A stretch of DNA of 64,000 nt from an uncultured Porphyromonadaceae bacterium (GCA_900538555.1 UPYI01000004.1:124001-188000), one strand, 5' to 3'. Positions 53,336-62,670 are shown, counted from the first letter of the stretch. Numbers and translations are program-made. Notes: generated by a model from the sequence alone, not told the origin.

Positions 53336-55647
53336 TGCGAAAGTTTGTCATATGGATAATCGGAGGGTGCGGAGCACTCCTGCTCGCAGGATGTTCCACC
53401 ACGAAACATCTGCCCGAAGGGGAGGTGCTGTACACCGGTGTGAAAAAAATGACGATTGTCGGCGACTCGGGTGTAAAAATCGCACCGGAGGTGAAAAGCG
53501 AAATAACTTCCCTGCTGTCGGTCACTCCGAACAATTCACTGATTTCGCCCTACGTCCGCTATCCGTTCCCGCTGGGACTTTGGGTATGGAACTATATGCA
53601 ACCGAAAAAAGAGAAAGGATTCAAACGTTGGCTTTACAACCGGTTGGTTTCCGAACCGGTTCTGATATCGGGCGTACAGCCCGACCTGCGCACGAAAGTT
53701 GCCGGCGATATATTGGCAAACAACGGTTATTTCCACTCTACTGCCGACTATGAACTGATTTACAGCAAACGCAATCCGCGCAAAGCCCGCATCACTTACC
53801 GGATCTCGGCTGCCGCCCCATCGCTGCTGAACACCATCGCTTACCCCAACGATGTTTCTCCGCTGACACACTTTATCGACAGCTTGTACGCCACCTCCCT
53901 GCTGCACCGGGGCAATCGCTATGCCCTGTCGCAACTATCGGCTGAACGTGAACGGATTACCGACAATCTGAGAAACAACGGATATTATTATTTCCGTCCG
54001 GAATATCTCGAATATCTCGCCGACACGACACAAACGCCCGGCTGGGTAGACCTGCGTCTGGTATTGCGGAAAGACATTCCTCAACAGGCTCTACAACCCT
54101 ACCGCACCGGAAACATATCCATAACACTGAACCGGGCACAGGGAAACGGGATTCCCGATACGGTAGCCCAACCACGATATACGCTCTATCTGCACCGCCC
54201 CGTCCATATCAGACGAAGCACATTGCAACGGGCAATTGAGCTGACACCCGGCGAATGGTATTCGGTGGAGAAACAACAACAGACACAAACCAATCTCGAC
54301 CGGTTAGGAATATTCCGGTCGGTATCGTTGCAGGTGACACCAGCCGACTCCCTCATCGGGCGCGACAGTCTGAACGTCGCGATAGAAGCGACTTTCGCCA
54401 AACCGATCGAACTCTATTTCGAAGCGAACGTCACCTCCAAATCGAACAGCTACATCGGTCCGGGGGTGATACTGGGTATCAACCACCGGAATATCTTCGG
54501 AGGCGGAGAGCAACTCTCGACCCGGCTCAACGGATCGTACGAATGGCAAACCGGAGGAGGCAGCCGAAAAGGGAAAGCGTCGTTGTTCAACTCTTACGAA
54601 TTCGGGCTTACCATGACGCTGACAATCCCCCGGATCTTTCCCGGCTGGCTACCTCAGCGCAAGTTCACACGACGCTACGCAGCCTCGACGCAATTCGAAT
54701 TGGGCGCACGCCTGCTGAACCGTCCGCACTACTTCCGTATGCTCTCGCTTCATGGCAGCTATACCTATAATTTCCAAACCTCCGCCAACAGCACGCATAC
54801 GCTTGTCCCGGTAAAACTGAGCTACAACAAACTGCTCCATACCACCGAGGCATTCGACCAGACCATGCAGGAAAATCCGGCGATCGCATTGAGTTTCAAC
54901 AACCAGTTCATCCCCACCTCTTCCTATATATTTACGTACGACACATCACCGAAGCAGGAACGCACCAACCGGCTGATTACCCAACTGACCGCCGTGTCGT
55001 CGGGCAATATATTGTGGGGCATCATGTCGCTGGCAGAAGAGAAAGGAGAAAAGAAAATATTCGGGACTCCTTTTTCGCAATTCGTAAAAGGCATTGCGGA
55101 ATTTCGTTATTATTACCGTCCGTGGGAAAAGAACTGGATTGTAACCCGGCTGTTGGTAGGCGCAGGCTTACCCTACGAAAACTCGACGGAGATGCCCTAC
55201 ACCGAACAATTCTACATCGGCGGTGCAAACAGCATCCGGGCATTTACGATCCGATCGTTAGGGCCGGGCAGCTATACCCCGCCCAAAAACGATGCGAACG
55301 GGTATTTCGACCAGACCGGTACTTTTAAATTCGAGGCGAACATAGAATATCGCTTCCCGATTGTCGGCAATCTGAATGGGGCAGTGTTCGTCGATACGGG
55401 GAATATCTGGTTATTAAAAAAGGATGAGAAACGTCCCGGCGGAACATTGCAAGGCAAAACGTTCTTCCGCGATCTGGCTTTGGGCACAGGCTTCGGGCTG
55501 AGGTACGACATCAGTTTCCTCGTCTTGCGAGGCGATCTGGGCATCGGTATTCATGCCCCCTACGATACTGGAAAACACGGTTATTACAACATGAATTCGT
55601 TCTGGAAAAGTCTGGCATTCCACCTCGCGATCGGCTATCCGTTCTGA
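53335..55647 (+). CDS. tamL: TamL, lipoprotein form of TamA/BamA-type outer-membrane protein
   Basis: A 770 aa outer-membrane protein of the Omp85 family. The start at 53335 (MRKFVIWIIGGCGALLLAGC) has a lipobox with Cys20, so the N terminus is lipid-modified, as in the TamL variant described for Bacteroidota. POTRA-like periplasmic domains (about 40-330) precede a 16-strand barrel with the surface-antigen lines FNNQFIPTSSYIFTYD and GGANSIRAFTIRSLGPGSY (near 625-643, the conserved (V/I)RG(F/Y) region). TGA of tamB and ATG overlap by one base. Confidence 0.93.
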   Translation: MRKFVIWIIGGCGALLLAGCSTTKHLPEGEVLYTGVKKMTIVGDSGVKIAPEVKSEITSLLSVTPNNSLISPYVRYPFPLGLWVWNYMQPKKEKGFKRWLYNRLVSEPVLISGVQPDLRTKVAGDILANNGYFHSTADYELIYSKRNPRKARITYRISAAAPSLLNTIAYPNDVSPLTHFIDSLYATSLLHRGNRYALSQLSAERERITDNLRNNGYYYFRPEYLEYLADTTQTPGWVDLRLVLRKDIPQQALQPYRTGNISITLNRAQGNGIPDTVAQPRYTLYLHRPVHIRRSTLQRAIELTPGEWYSVEKQQQTQTNLDRLGIFRSVSLQVTPADSLIGRDSLNVAIEATFAKPIELYFEANVTSKSNSYIGPGVILGINHRNIFGGGEQLSTRLNGSYEWQTGGGSRKGKASLFNSYEFGLTMTLTIPRIFPGWLPQRKFTRRYAASTQFELGARLLNRPHYFRMLSLHGSYTYNFQTSANSTHTLVPVKLSYNKLLHTTEAFDQTMQENPAIALSFNNQFIPTSSYIFTYDTSPKQERTNRLITQLTAVSSGNILWGIMSLAEEKGEKKIFGTPFSQFVKGIAEFRYYYRPWEKNWIVTRLLVGAGLPYENSTEMPYTEQFYIGGANSIRAFTIRSLGPGSYTPPKNDANGYFDQTGTFKFEANIEYRFPIVGNLNGAVFVDTGNIWLLKKDEKRPGGTLQGKTFFRDLALGTGFGLRYDISFLVLRGDLGIGIHAPYDTGKHGYYNMNSFWKSLAFHLAIGYPF

Positions 55648-55834
55648 CCGGAGCTTCTCGAACAACAAGCCATCCGCATCCGATGCCGCCCAGAGTGCTC
55701 CCCTATTCGACCTTCCTTACGGTAATCTACAAAGGGACAGAATCAAACAGGTGCTTCCCGATTATTCTCCTTATCAAAAGCGAAAGGCAACCCGGCTTCT
55801 CCACATTTAATTAAACAACACAGTCGATGAGCCA

Positions 55835-55936
55835 CCATGTCCAATCCATTGCGCGGCTCGGAATTCGGGCTAAGTCGTTTGCGTCGGTACCTCCCTGCCC
55901 CTCATTCTCAACGCCTCGCTTCTTAGACATTCTAAC
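55835..55936. repeat. Class D element, copy 2
   Basis: Shares AATTCGGG(T/C)TAAGTCGTTT, the inner ends ATGTCCAA and TTAGACAT, and position beside a terminator with copies at 35081 and 62839. The central palindrome is damaged here (GTTTGCGTCGGTACC). The inner arms still pair although their bases differ from copy 1. Confidence 0.65.
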
Positions 55937-55945
55937 GTACCCAAA

Positions 55946-55983
55946 AGGGGTTGCATCGAAATGAAATTTTCGATGCAACCCCT
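55946..55983. terminator. Bidirectional terminator after tamL
   Basis: AGGGGTTGCATCGAAA (55946-55961) and TTTTCGATGCAACCCCT (55967-55983) form a sixteen-base stem. The same AGGGGTTG(C/T)(A/G)TC core occurs at 4201-4247 and 62956-62998. Confidence 0.85.
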
Positions 55984-55985
55984 GT

Positions 55986-56161
55986 ATTTTAAACTTTCGG
56001 TTTTCAATAAACAGCAAACCGAGTGCATCCTCCATTCAAGTTTTCACTTGATATCTTCTGCACTCGGCTTGTCGTTTATTTACATAATCAACGCTTCGCC
56101 TCGGCATAATCCATTCAAGTTTCACTTGATGGCTTCTGCGCTCGGCTTGCAGTTTATTTTA
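55986..56161 (+). repeat. Class B dispersed repeat, two copies
   Basis: Copies at 55986-56080 and 56081-56161 contain ATTTTAAACTTTCGGTTTTC, CCATTCAAGTTTTCACTTGA, GCACTCGGCTTG and GCGCTCGGCTTGCAGTTTAT. They fill the gap between tamL and the 3' end of the lipoprotein gene, which ends 15 bases further on. Confidence 0.85.
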
Positions 56162-56175
56162 CGTTATCGTGCTAC

Positions 56176-57012
56176 TTATTTAGAGATAACCAAGTATTTG
56201 CTTACGCTCCAAAAAGCAACCGGATCGTTGATAACGAGAGTAATCATCTTGTCATCACCTTTTACCAATTGGTAAGAACCTGCGGGGTGGCTGGTCAGAA
56301 CCTTAGCTCTCTTCGATGCGAGGGGCAGTTCTTTGAAGTTGCGGATATCCACTTTCGTGAAACCTGCTTTGTCAGCTTCGTCGCTGTTCAATACTTTACC
56401 TTTAACGAGAACTTTGTCAGCTTTCAGTTCTTTTCTCTTGGCAACCATATAGTAACCCGTGTTCAGAGCTGCATCCTGCGAGCTGAGCAAGTCGCGTTGT
56501 TCGCCGTTTTCTTTGTTCAGGTTAGCAACAGCTGCGTCCAATTCTGCAATACGAACGTCGCGTTGAGCCAAAGCTTCTTGCAAAGAAACGATCAAAGCTG
56601 TTTTTTCTTCGATTTCCTGTTGCAGACGTTCGATAGTTTTTTGCAATTCAGCAGATTTTCTGTTGCTGTTTCTCAATTGTCTTTGCAGCGTATCCAAACG
56701 TTTTTTGTTGTTTTGCAAAGTCTCATTAACGAGCGCCATGTCGTTTTTGATTTGTTCGCGGGTAGAAAGCGTAACTTCACCTTCGCCGGATTTTTGAGAA
56801 GCGAGGAAGTTTTCTGCGTTTCTGATCTGACGGAAACCGTCTTCAACGTCGTTCAGGATTTGCATAACATCGTCGAAATCGGCTTGTGCTTGCGTATTTA
56901 CACGTACAAGCGAATCGTTTTGTGCTTGCAATCTTTCGATAGTTGCCTTGCTACCGCAAGAACCCATCGTCATCGCCAAGGCGATGAAAGGAATGAAATA
57001 CAATTTTTTCAT
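56176..57012 (-). CDS. Coiled-coil lipoprotein of unknown function
   Basis: A 278 aa exported lipoprotein. Lipobox MGSC places the acylated Cys at residue 19. Residues about 25-190 are predicted coiled coil (LQAQNDSLVRVNTQAQ, then several heptad-like stretches such as TIERLQQEIEEKTALIVSLQ), and the C-terminal 80 residues are a compact beta-rich domain (HPAGSYQLVKGDDKMITLVI). It may span the periplasm like a peptidoglycan tether. It ends the dacB run, 47 bases after rsmI. I do not recognise a named family. Confidence 0.78.
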   Translation of the reverse strand: MKKLYFIPFIALAMTMGSCGSKATIERLQAQNDSLVRVNTQAQADFDDVMQILNDVEDGFRQIRNAENFLASQKSGEGEVTLSTREQIKNDMALVNETLQNNKKRLDTLQRQLRNSNRKSAELQKTIERLQQEIEEKTALIVSLQEALAQRDVRIAELDAAVANLNKENGEQRDLLSSQDAALNTGYYMVAKRKELKADKVLVKGKVLNSDEADKAGFTKVDIRNFKELPLASKRAKVLTSHPAGSYQLVKGDDKMITLVINDPVAFWSVSKYLVISK

Positions 57013-57059
57013 CTTCTTCTTGTGTTTTTTAATTATTAAATTGTTTGTAATTATTTGGG

Positions 57060-57806
57060 TTATTCTATTTCTTCATTCTCTTCGCGATCCCGTTTCTTAT
57101 CGGCGTATTTGTCACGCTTCTTTTCTTTCGGTTTTTCGCCGGTTCCTGCTACCACGATAACAATCTCTCCTCGGGGATTGTTTTGCTCGAAATGCTCGAC
57201 CAACTCTGCCAGCGTGCCTCGTACCGTCTCTTCGTGGACTTTCGAGATTTCCCGGCTCACCGAGGCATCCCGATCTGCTCCGAAATGATCCCGAAACTGT
57301 TCCAGCGTTTTAAGCAAACGGAACGGCGATTCGTAAAAGATCATGGTACGTCGTTCCGATTTCAGCTCGTCCAACCGCGAAGAACGTCCTTTTTTTTGCG
57401 GGAGAAAACCTTCGAAACAAAAAGTCTCGTTCGGCAATCCCGAAGCTACCAATGCCGGAACAAATGCCGTAGCCCCCGGCAAGCACTCGACCGTAACACC
57501 GGCTCTCCGGCATTCACGGACCAGCAAGAACCCCGGATCGGAAATTGCCGGCGTACCGGCATCCGATATCAAAGCGATCGTTTCACCGGCTTTGATCCGC
57601 TCCACAACGCCCTCCACCGTCTGGTGTTCATTGAACTTATGGTGCGACTGCATCTTGGCTTGTATATCGAAATGTTTCAGCAATATCCCGCTCGTGCGCG
57701 TATCTTCCGCCAATACGCAGTCTGCCTCGCGCAACACCCGGATAGCCCGCATCGTCATATCTTCGAGATTCCCTACCGGGGTGGGTACTACATACAATTT
57801 CGACAT
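57060..57806 (-). CDS. rsmI: 16S rRNA (cytidine(1402)-2'-O)-methyltransferase
   Basis: Methylates C1402 of 16S rRNA with SAM. The 248 aa TIM-like tetrapyrrole-methylase fold shows LYVVPTPVGNLEDMTMRAIR at 3-22, LAEDTRTSG near 33-41 and LISDAGTPAISDPG near 78-91. The last 25 residues are a lysine-rich tail (KPKEKKRDKYADKKRDREE) that is longer than in E. coli. It follows the acidic protein gene by 19 bases and precedes the lipoprotein gene by 47. Confidence 0.95.
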   Translation of the reverse strand: MSKLYVVPTPVGNLEDMTMRAIRVLREADCVLAEDTRTSGILLKHFDIQAKMQSHHKFNEHQTVEGVVERIKAGETIALISDAGTPAISDPGFLLVRECRRAGVTVECLPGATAFVPALVASGLPNETFCFEGFLPQKKGRSSRLDELKSERRTMIFYESPFRLLKTLEQFRDHFGADRDASVSREISKVHEETVRGTLAELVEHFEQNNPRGEIVIVVAGTGEKPKEKKRDKYADKKRDREENEEIE

Positions 57807-57825
57807 CTCCCTATTCCTTATTATA

Positions 57826-58773
57826 TTATGATAAGAAATGATTCTCTACGATCGACATAAAATCTTTCACTTCCGGATTTTCACGATCCCATTTCAAATC
57901 ATTGAATATATAATCTTCCGCTTCGTCGTAACTCTTCATGGCATCGAGCAATGCCAATGTTTCGTTCATCAAGACATCATTGTTCCGGAACAATTCACGA
58001 CGGAAACGGAAGCGGTCGTTCAAACTGATCGCACGCCGCAACTCTTTGGCAATACGACGTTGCATCGCCTCTTCGAGCGTAATCTTCGCCGTTTCGGGCT
58101 GTGCATTTTCCGGCTCGTCGTTCTCGGGCTCAATGACAAAAGCGCACTCCGGCTCTTCTTCGCATTCTTCTTCCAAAAACGCGTCATCCGTACTTTCGCT
58201 TTCAACCGCTTCTTCGGCAAATTCTTCGGACGATGCTACGGGGACATCAACAAGCAGGTCTTTTTCCGGTTCGTCGCCCGGCTCGGAGTCCGGCTGCACC
58301 TCGTCGAAAGAAACGGAGATCTCCTCCGCAAGCACCTCCTCCGGCTGCACCGGTCCTTCATCTATCGCAACGGCTTCCGGTTCGCTTCCGGCAAACGGCT
58401 CCTCCGCTTCCGGTGCTTCGCACGCCTCATCTTCTTCGAAACGATCAGCCTCTTCATCACAAAACTCCGGGACATCGCATGCCGCCGGGGCTTGTTCACA
58501 ATCATCGTCCGGTAAAACCTCCGACAACGGCTCGTCTTCGACCGCCGGATGTTCTTCCGGATCTACCGGCAACGCCGTTTCGCGGGCATTCCAAAAATCG
58601 GCGGAACGCAACGATTCGATACGCAACGAAATAGTCTTTGATTTTTCCTTCGCCAACCGATACAACACGCCGGGAACATCAGCGCCTTGGGCGTCGATAA
58701 CATTCAATAACTCGTGCAATTCACGAATATCTGCAAGAATGCGGCTTATATGTGCGTCTTTCGGCATGGTCAT
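57826..58773 (-). CDS. Acidic hypothetical protein with a conserved C-terminal helix bundle
   Basis: A 315 aa protein from the ATG at 58773 (a GTG start at 58788 would add five residues). Residues about 1-55 are helical, 70-210 are an unstructured stretch dominated by Glu, Asp, Ala and Pro, and the last 85 residues (ITLEEAMQRRIAKELRRAIS then YIFNDLKWDRENPEVKDFM) are a compact helical domain that I associate with uncharacterised Bacteroidales proteins. No catalytic motif is seen. It lies between dacB (61 bases) and rsmI (19 bases). Confidence 0.75.
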   Translation of the reverse strand: MTMPKDAHISRILADIRELHELLNVIDAQGADVPGVLYRLAKEKSKTISLRIESLRSADFWNARETALPVDPEEHPAVEDEPLSEVLPDDDCEQAPAACDVPEFCDEEADRFEEDEACEAPEAEEPFAGSEPEAVAIDEGPVQPEEVLAEEISVSFDEVQPDSEPGDEPEKDLLVDVPVASSEEFAEEAVESESTDDAFLEEECEEEPECAFVIEPENDEPENAQPETAKITLEEAMQRRIAKELRRAISLNDRFRFRRELFRNNDVLMNETLALLDAMKSYDEAEDYIFNDLKWDRENPEVKDFMSIVENHFLS

Positions 58774-58834
58774 AATTATGTTTGACACAAAAATAGTGAT
58801 AAAAATGAGAATACCACAGATAAATTCATTAAAA

Positions 58835-60274
58835 TTAATGTTTCGGCAATAAACCGAGCAATAATTCTTCGATCGCCCTGCGTATTTCGTCTCTTTTCCC
58901 GATATAATTGTTCACAATCACCACGACAGCGTACCTTTTTTCAGCAGTCGAATAATATCCGGCAAACGTCTGGACATCGCTCATGCTCCCGCTCTTCAAC
59001 CTGATTTTCCCCGCCAGCCGGGTCTTTCTCAGAAAGCGGCTCACCGTTCCCTCCTCGCCTGCCAACGGAATACTCCGGATAAAAGCGTCGCCCGTTTCGG
59101 GCTGCTGCGCCGCAAAAGCAAGTATCCGGGCTAACAGCATCGCTGATATCCGGTTGTTTCGCGCCAACCCGCAACCGTCGTACATAAACAATTCGTCGGC
59201 ATCCAATCCTTCCGCCCGCCAATAATCATCGACCAACGCCGCACTCCGTTTGGCTGACGCCCGACAGGTATCGGACAACGAAAGATAACGGAACAACGCC
59301 TCCGCGTATAGATTATCGCTACGGAAGTTCAGACTTCGTATCATATTAGACAGCGTATCGGACGGATAGTTTAACAACGTAACGTCCGGCAACAGAAAAC
59401 TTTCCCCGGCATCGGCAAGCAAACGGGAGGTCGTATATTGCCCGCAGCCGATTCCCAGACTATCCAACTTGCCGGCGATCTCATAAACCGCCAACAATTC
59501 GGGATCGGGCATCGAACACCTCAACGGATATGCCTTCCGGTTTGCCGGTAATTCGCCGTCGAGTTCGTACCGGGGTGAATACGGAGCCGAAAAAGCCATA
59601 ACGGTATTTTTCTCTCCCGCCTGAATACGATTGGAAAAAGACAATCCGGGATACACCGGTTCTATCTTATCTATCCGGGCTGGACTTCCAGGTTGATCGG
59701 TATGAACCGACAGCCGTATGCAATTGTCCTTATAATTAACCCCATAACATCCGGAGCCATAATCCCAACTCAAATCCTCCCACATCCAACAAGGCGAAAC
59801 ATGCCGATGGTCGAAACACGAACCGTCGGCAATAATCCGTCCTTCGATCCGCCGGATGCCGGCACGAACGATACATGCCGCCACACTATCGACAAACGCC
59901 GTCGGCGGACGGGATGAGAATTCGGATGCCAACGACGGATCGCCCGTTCCCGAAACAATCAAATCGCCATGCAGCACCCCGAGACTATCCACATTGCCAT
60001 TATACCCTACACGTGTAGTCATCACATGGTCGGTTCCGAGCAGTTGAATAGCCGTAGCAGACGTAACCAACTTGATAATCGATGCCGGTATATACGCCCG
60101 ATGCTCGTCATATCCGGCTATCGGTTTCATCTCGTCGATATCGAGTACGCTGATACCCACCGATGCCGTCCGTAACGAAGGCAATCCGACAAACTCTCGG
60201 ATCGGATCACCCGCACCAAATGCGGCAACCGACGATAAAAAAGCAATGACACCGACAAATATTCTATTTTTCAT
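58835..60274 (-). CDS. dacB: D-alanyl-D-alanine carboxypeptidase/endopeptidase (PBP4 type)
   Basis: A 479 aa S13-family penicillin-binding protein with a signal peptide (MKNRIFVGVIAFLSSVAAFG). The three active-site motifs are present: SIIK near 64-67 (S-x-x-K), SDN near 316-318 and KSG near 424-426 (normally KTG). It trims pentapeptides and opens cross-links of peptidoglycan in the periplasm. It is the first gene of the run dacB-acidic protein-rsmI-lipoprotein, with a repeat-borne promoter candidate upstream (60362-60369). Confidence 0.95.
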   Translation of the reverse strand: MKNRIFVGVIAFLSSVAAFGAGDPIREFVGLPSLRTASVGISVLDIDEMKPIAGYDEHRAYIPASIIKLVTSATAIQLLGTDHVMTTRVGYNGNVDSLGVLHGDLIVSGTGDPSLASEFSSRPPTAFVDSVAACIVRAGIRRIEGRIIADGSCFDHRHVSPCWMWEDLSWDYGSGCYGVNYKDNCIRLSVHTDQPGSPARIDKIEPVYPGLSFSNRIQAGEKNTVMAFSAPYSPRYELDGELPANRKAYPLRCSMPDPELLAVYEIAGKLDSLGIGCGQYTTSRLLADAGESFLLPDVTLLNYPSDTLSNMIRSLNFRSDNLYAEALFRYLSLSDTCRASAKRSAALVDDYWRAEGLDADELFMYDGCGLARNNRISAMLLARILAFAAQQPETGDAFIRSIPLAGEEGTVSRFLRKTRLAGKIRLKSGSMSDVQTFAGYYSTAEKRYAVVVIVNNYIGKRDEIRRAIEELLLGLLPKH

Positions 60275-60357
60275 GAAGTCCGAACATTACAATAAAAAGG
60301 AATTACGGGAATCGGCTATACCCCCGATGCCCAGCAATCCGCCCAATCATTCTTTTC

Positions 60358-60516
60358 TTTACAAAGATAATGCAAATCGAGTGTAAAGACATCAAACTTG
60401 TTTGAATGAATTTACCGAGATGCAGCTTATCTTCTATAAAGATAATGCAAATCGAGAGCAGATAACTCAAACTTGTTTGAAGATTTATGCCGAGATGCAG
60501 CTTATCTTCTATAAAG
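60358..60516 (-). repeat. Class C dispersed repeat, two tandem copies
   Basis: Units of about 78 bases share AAAGATAATGCAAATCGAG, a TCAAACTTGTTTGA inverted core and ACCGAGATGCAGCTTATCTT or its variant. The minus strand holds TATCTTTG (60362-60369) with GATG 20 bases upstream, pointing at dacB. The second unit has TATCTTTA at the same position. Confidence 0.8.
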
Positions 60517-60574
60517 GCACAAAATATATTCGGAGAGACCGAAAAAACATGCACCAAGAAAATCCATTCGTTTA

Positions 60575-60605
60575 TTTCGATAATCAAAAAGTATCTTTAC
60601 CTTTG
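60575..60605 (+). promoter_or_regulatory. Promoter of tdk
   Basis: TTTC at 60575-60578, 19 bases, then exact TACCTTTG at 60598-60605. The start point near 60612 gives a leader of about 70 bases. Confidence 0.6.
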
Positions 60606-60682
60606 TAGAAGATAAACCGCTCCTTATAACAAACAGCAACAAACAACTGCACACCAGCAGAAAACACACAAACACACATACA

Positions 60683-61288
60683 ATGGTCATTACCGAAAGC
60701 AACTACGAAACCAGCCGGAGAGGAAGCATCGAAGTGATTTGCGGCTCCATGTTTTCCGGCAAAACAGAAGAACTGATCCGTCGCCTGAAACGCGCAAAAA
60801 TAGCACGGCAACGTGTCGAAATATTCAAACCAGCCATCGACGTACGTTATTCCGAAGAGAATATCGTATCGCACGACAGCACCTCGATACTCTCAACCCC
60901 GGTAGACGCCTCGCGCAGCATCCTGCTGATGGCTGCCGGAGTAGATGTTGTAGGCATCGACGAAGCCCAATTCTTCGATGAAGGCATCGTTGAAGTCTGT
61001 GCAGAACTGGCAAACCAAGGCACCCGTGTCATCGTCGCCGGGCTCGACATGGATTTCCGCCGTGTTCCTTTCGGACCCATGCCCGCACTCCTCGCAATTG
61101 CCGACGATGTATCGAAAGTCCATGCCATCTGTGTGAAATGCGGGCACTTAGCCAATTACTCCTATCGTTTGGTCGATAACGACAAACGGGTATTATTGGG
61201 CGAAAAGAACGAATACCAACCGCTGTGCCGCCGCTGCTATCTGCAAGAAATGGAACACAAGCACAACGAGGCATCGAAAGCCGAATAA
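60683..61288 (+). CDS. tdk: Thymidine kinase
   Basis: Phosphorylates thymidine with ATP for salvage. The 201 aa type II enzyme has GSMFSGKTEELIRRLKRA (near 21-38, P-loop), DEAQFF near 93-98, and a zinc site formed by CVKC (near 153-156) and CRRC (near 184-187). The lasso loop near 160-175 is intact (SYRLVDNDKRVLLGEKNEY). The AI-2E transporter gene starts 56 bases after its stop and may be cotranscribed. The class C repeat and its own promoter lie upstream. Confidence 0.97.
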   Translation: MVITESNYETSRRGSIEVICGSMFSGKTEELIRRLKRAKIARQRVEIFKPAIDVRYSEENIVSHDSTSILSTPVDASRSILLMAAGVDVVGIDEAQFFDEGIVEVCAELANQGTRVIVAGLDMDFRRVPFGPMPALLAIADDVSKVHAICVKCGHLANYSYRLVDNDKRVLLGEKNEYQPLCRRCYLQEMEHKHNEASKAE

Positions 61289-61344
61289 TAAGTTCAAACA
61301 TTACGGGAACTCCCGCTGTTATTACCTATCAAAAAGAGAACGCC

Positions 61345-62454
61345 ATGCCAGAACGAAAACCCTATACATTCGACCGGGTAGTACGCCTCCTCTTGGGGGT
61401 TGCCGCCATCGTAGGTGTCTATTATCTGCTCGACTTGCTGAAAGGTGCCCTGTTACCGTTTTTAGTCGCATGGCTGATCGCATACCTGCTGAACCCGTTA
61501 GTCGTCAGGAATCAGAAGTTCTTGAAAGTCAAAGGGCGGGTATTACCCATCATTCTGTCGTTCGTAGAGATCGCTATTTTCATTTCCCTATTGGTTATCT
61601 TGGTTTTACCGTCCGTAGTCAATGAAATAAAGACCATGCGCGAACTCCTCTACAACTATGTATATACCGGTGCCGGTGTCCCGTTCATGCCACAGGCAGT
61701 ACACGAGTTCATCAGCAAACACGTCGATTTTACCGAGTTCGCCCGACTGCTCAGTCAGGAACAATGGAAAAGTCTGCTGGAAGGTACATTAAGCCAAGCA
61801 TGGGGATTTATTTCGGGTTCGGTACAAGAAATCGTCGGGTTCATCAGTTGGTTTATCGTATTGCTCTATATCTTCTTCATCCTGCTCGATTACGACAAGA
61901 TACTGACCGGATTCCAACAACTGATACCGCGACGTTACCGGCGCAGCGTCATGAAAGTAGTCGAAGATATAGAGTTCAGCATGAACCGTTACTTCCGCGG
62001 GCAAGCGCTTGTCGCCACCTGCGTAGGTATATTGTTCAGCATCGGGTTCCTCATTATCGGGCTACCGCTGGCAATCGTTCTCGGTTTGTTTATCGGACTG
62101 CTGAACATGGTGCCCTACCTGCAAGTGGTCGGATTGGCACCTACCGTCATCCTCTGCCTGGTCAGCACATCCGAAAGCGGAGACAACTTTTGGGTTCTGT
62201 TCGGGCTATGTATGGTCGTATTCGCAGTGGTACAAATCATACAGGATGCCGTACTTACACCACGCATCATGGGAAAAGTGACCGGATTGAATCCGGCAAT
62301 CATTCTGCTCTCGCTGTCGATCTGGGGCACTTTGTTAGGCGTCATAGGTATGATTATCGCCCTGCCCATGACCACATTGATACTGGCTTACTATCAGAAA
62401 TACATTATCGAGCGGTACGACGAGACTCAGAAAAAAGAAGCCGTTACCGACTGA
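61345..62454 (+). CDS. AI-2E family transporter
   Basis: A 369 aa membrane protein with about eight predicted helices (for example LLLGVAAIVGVYYLLDLL near 15-32 and IVLLYIFFILLDYDKIL near 172-188). Families of this type (TqsA/PerM) export small molecules such as autoinducer-2, or sodium and lithium ions; the substrate here is unknown. I start at the ATG at 61345 (MPERKPYTFDR). It follows tdk by 56 bases and lies about 140 bases before tRNA-Lys, with a separate tRNA promoter in the gap. Confidence 0.88.
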   Translation: MPERKPYTFDRVVRLLLGVAAIVGVYYLLDLLKGALLPFLVAWLIAYLLNPLVVRNQKFLKVKGRVLPIILSFVEIAIFISLLVILVLPSVVNEIKTMRELLYNYVYTGAGVPFMPQAVHEFISKHVDFTEFARLLSQEQWKSLLEGTLSQAWGFISGSVQEIVGFISWFIVLLYIFFILLDYDKILTGFQQLIPRRYRRSVMKVVEDIEFSMNRYFRGQALVATCVGILFSIGFLIIGLPLAIVLGLFIGLLNMVPYLQVVGLAPTVILCLVSTSESGDNFWVLFGLCMVVFAVVQIIQDAVLTPRIMGKVTGLNPAIILLSLSIWGTLLGVIGMIIALPMTTLILAYYQKYIIERYDETQKKEAVTD

Positions 62455-62533
62455 AAATCAACCTGAATAACCCAATATCACACTCCAATAGGGAAAGGCA
62501 CGAGTAAAAAAGCTAAAAAATATTTCCTAAAAA

Positions 62534-62565
62534 GTTGCAGAGCAAAAATAAAACACATATCTTTG
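62534..62565 (+). promoter_or_regulatory. Strong promoter of tRNA-Lys
   Basis: GTTG at 62534-62537, 20 bases, then exact TATCTTTG at 62558-62565. The start point near 62572 leaves about 23 bases before the mature tRNA. Confidence 0.75.
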
Positions 62566-62594
62566 CATCGCTTTTCTGAAAAGCAAAACAGGAT

Positions 62595-62667
62595 GATTCG
62601 CTAGCTCAGCTGGTAGAGCACAACACTTTTAATGTTGGGGTCCTGGGTTCGAGCCCCAGGCGGATCA
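62595..62667 (+). tRNA. tRNA-Lys (anticodon TTT)
   Basis: The acceptor arm GATTCGC (62595-62601) pairs with GCGGATC (62660-62666), followed by discriminator A. The D arm (TAGCTCAGCTGGTAGAGCA), anticodon arm CAACA-CTTTTAA-TGTTG with TTT, and T arm CTGGG-TTCGAGC-CCCAG are complete. CCA is not encoded. A terminator follows at 62671. Confidence 0.98.
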
Positions 62668-62670
62668 CAG

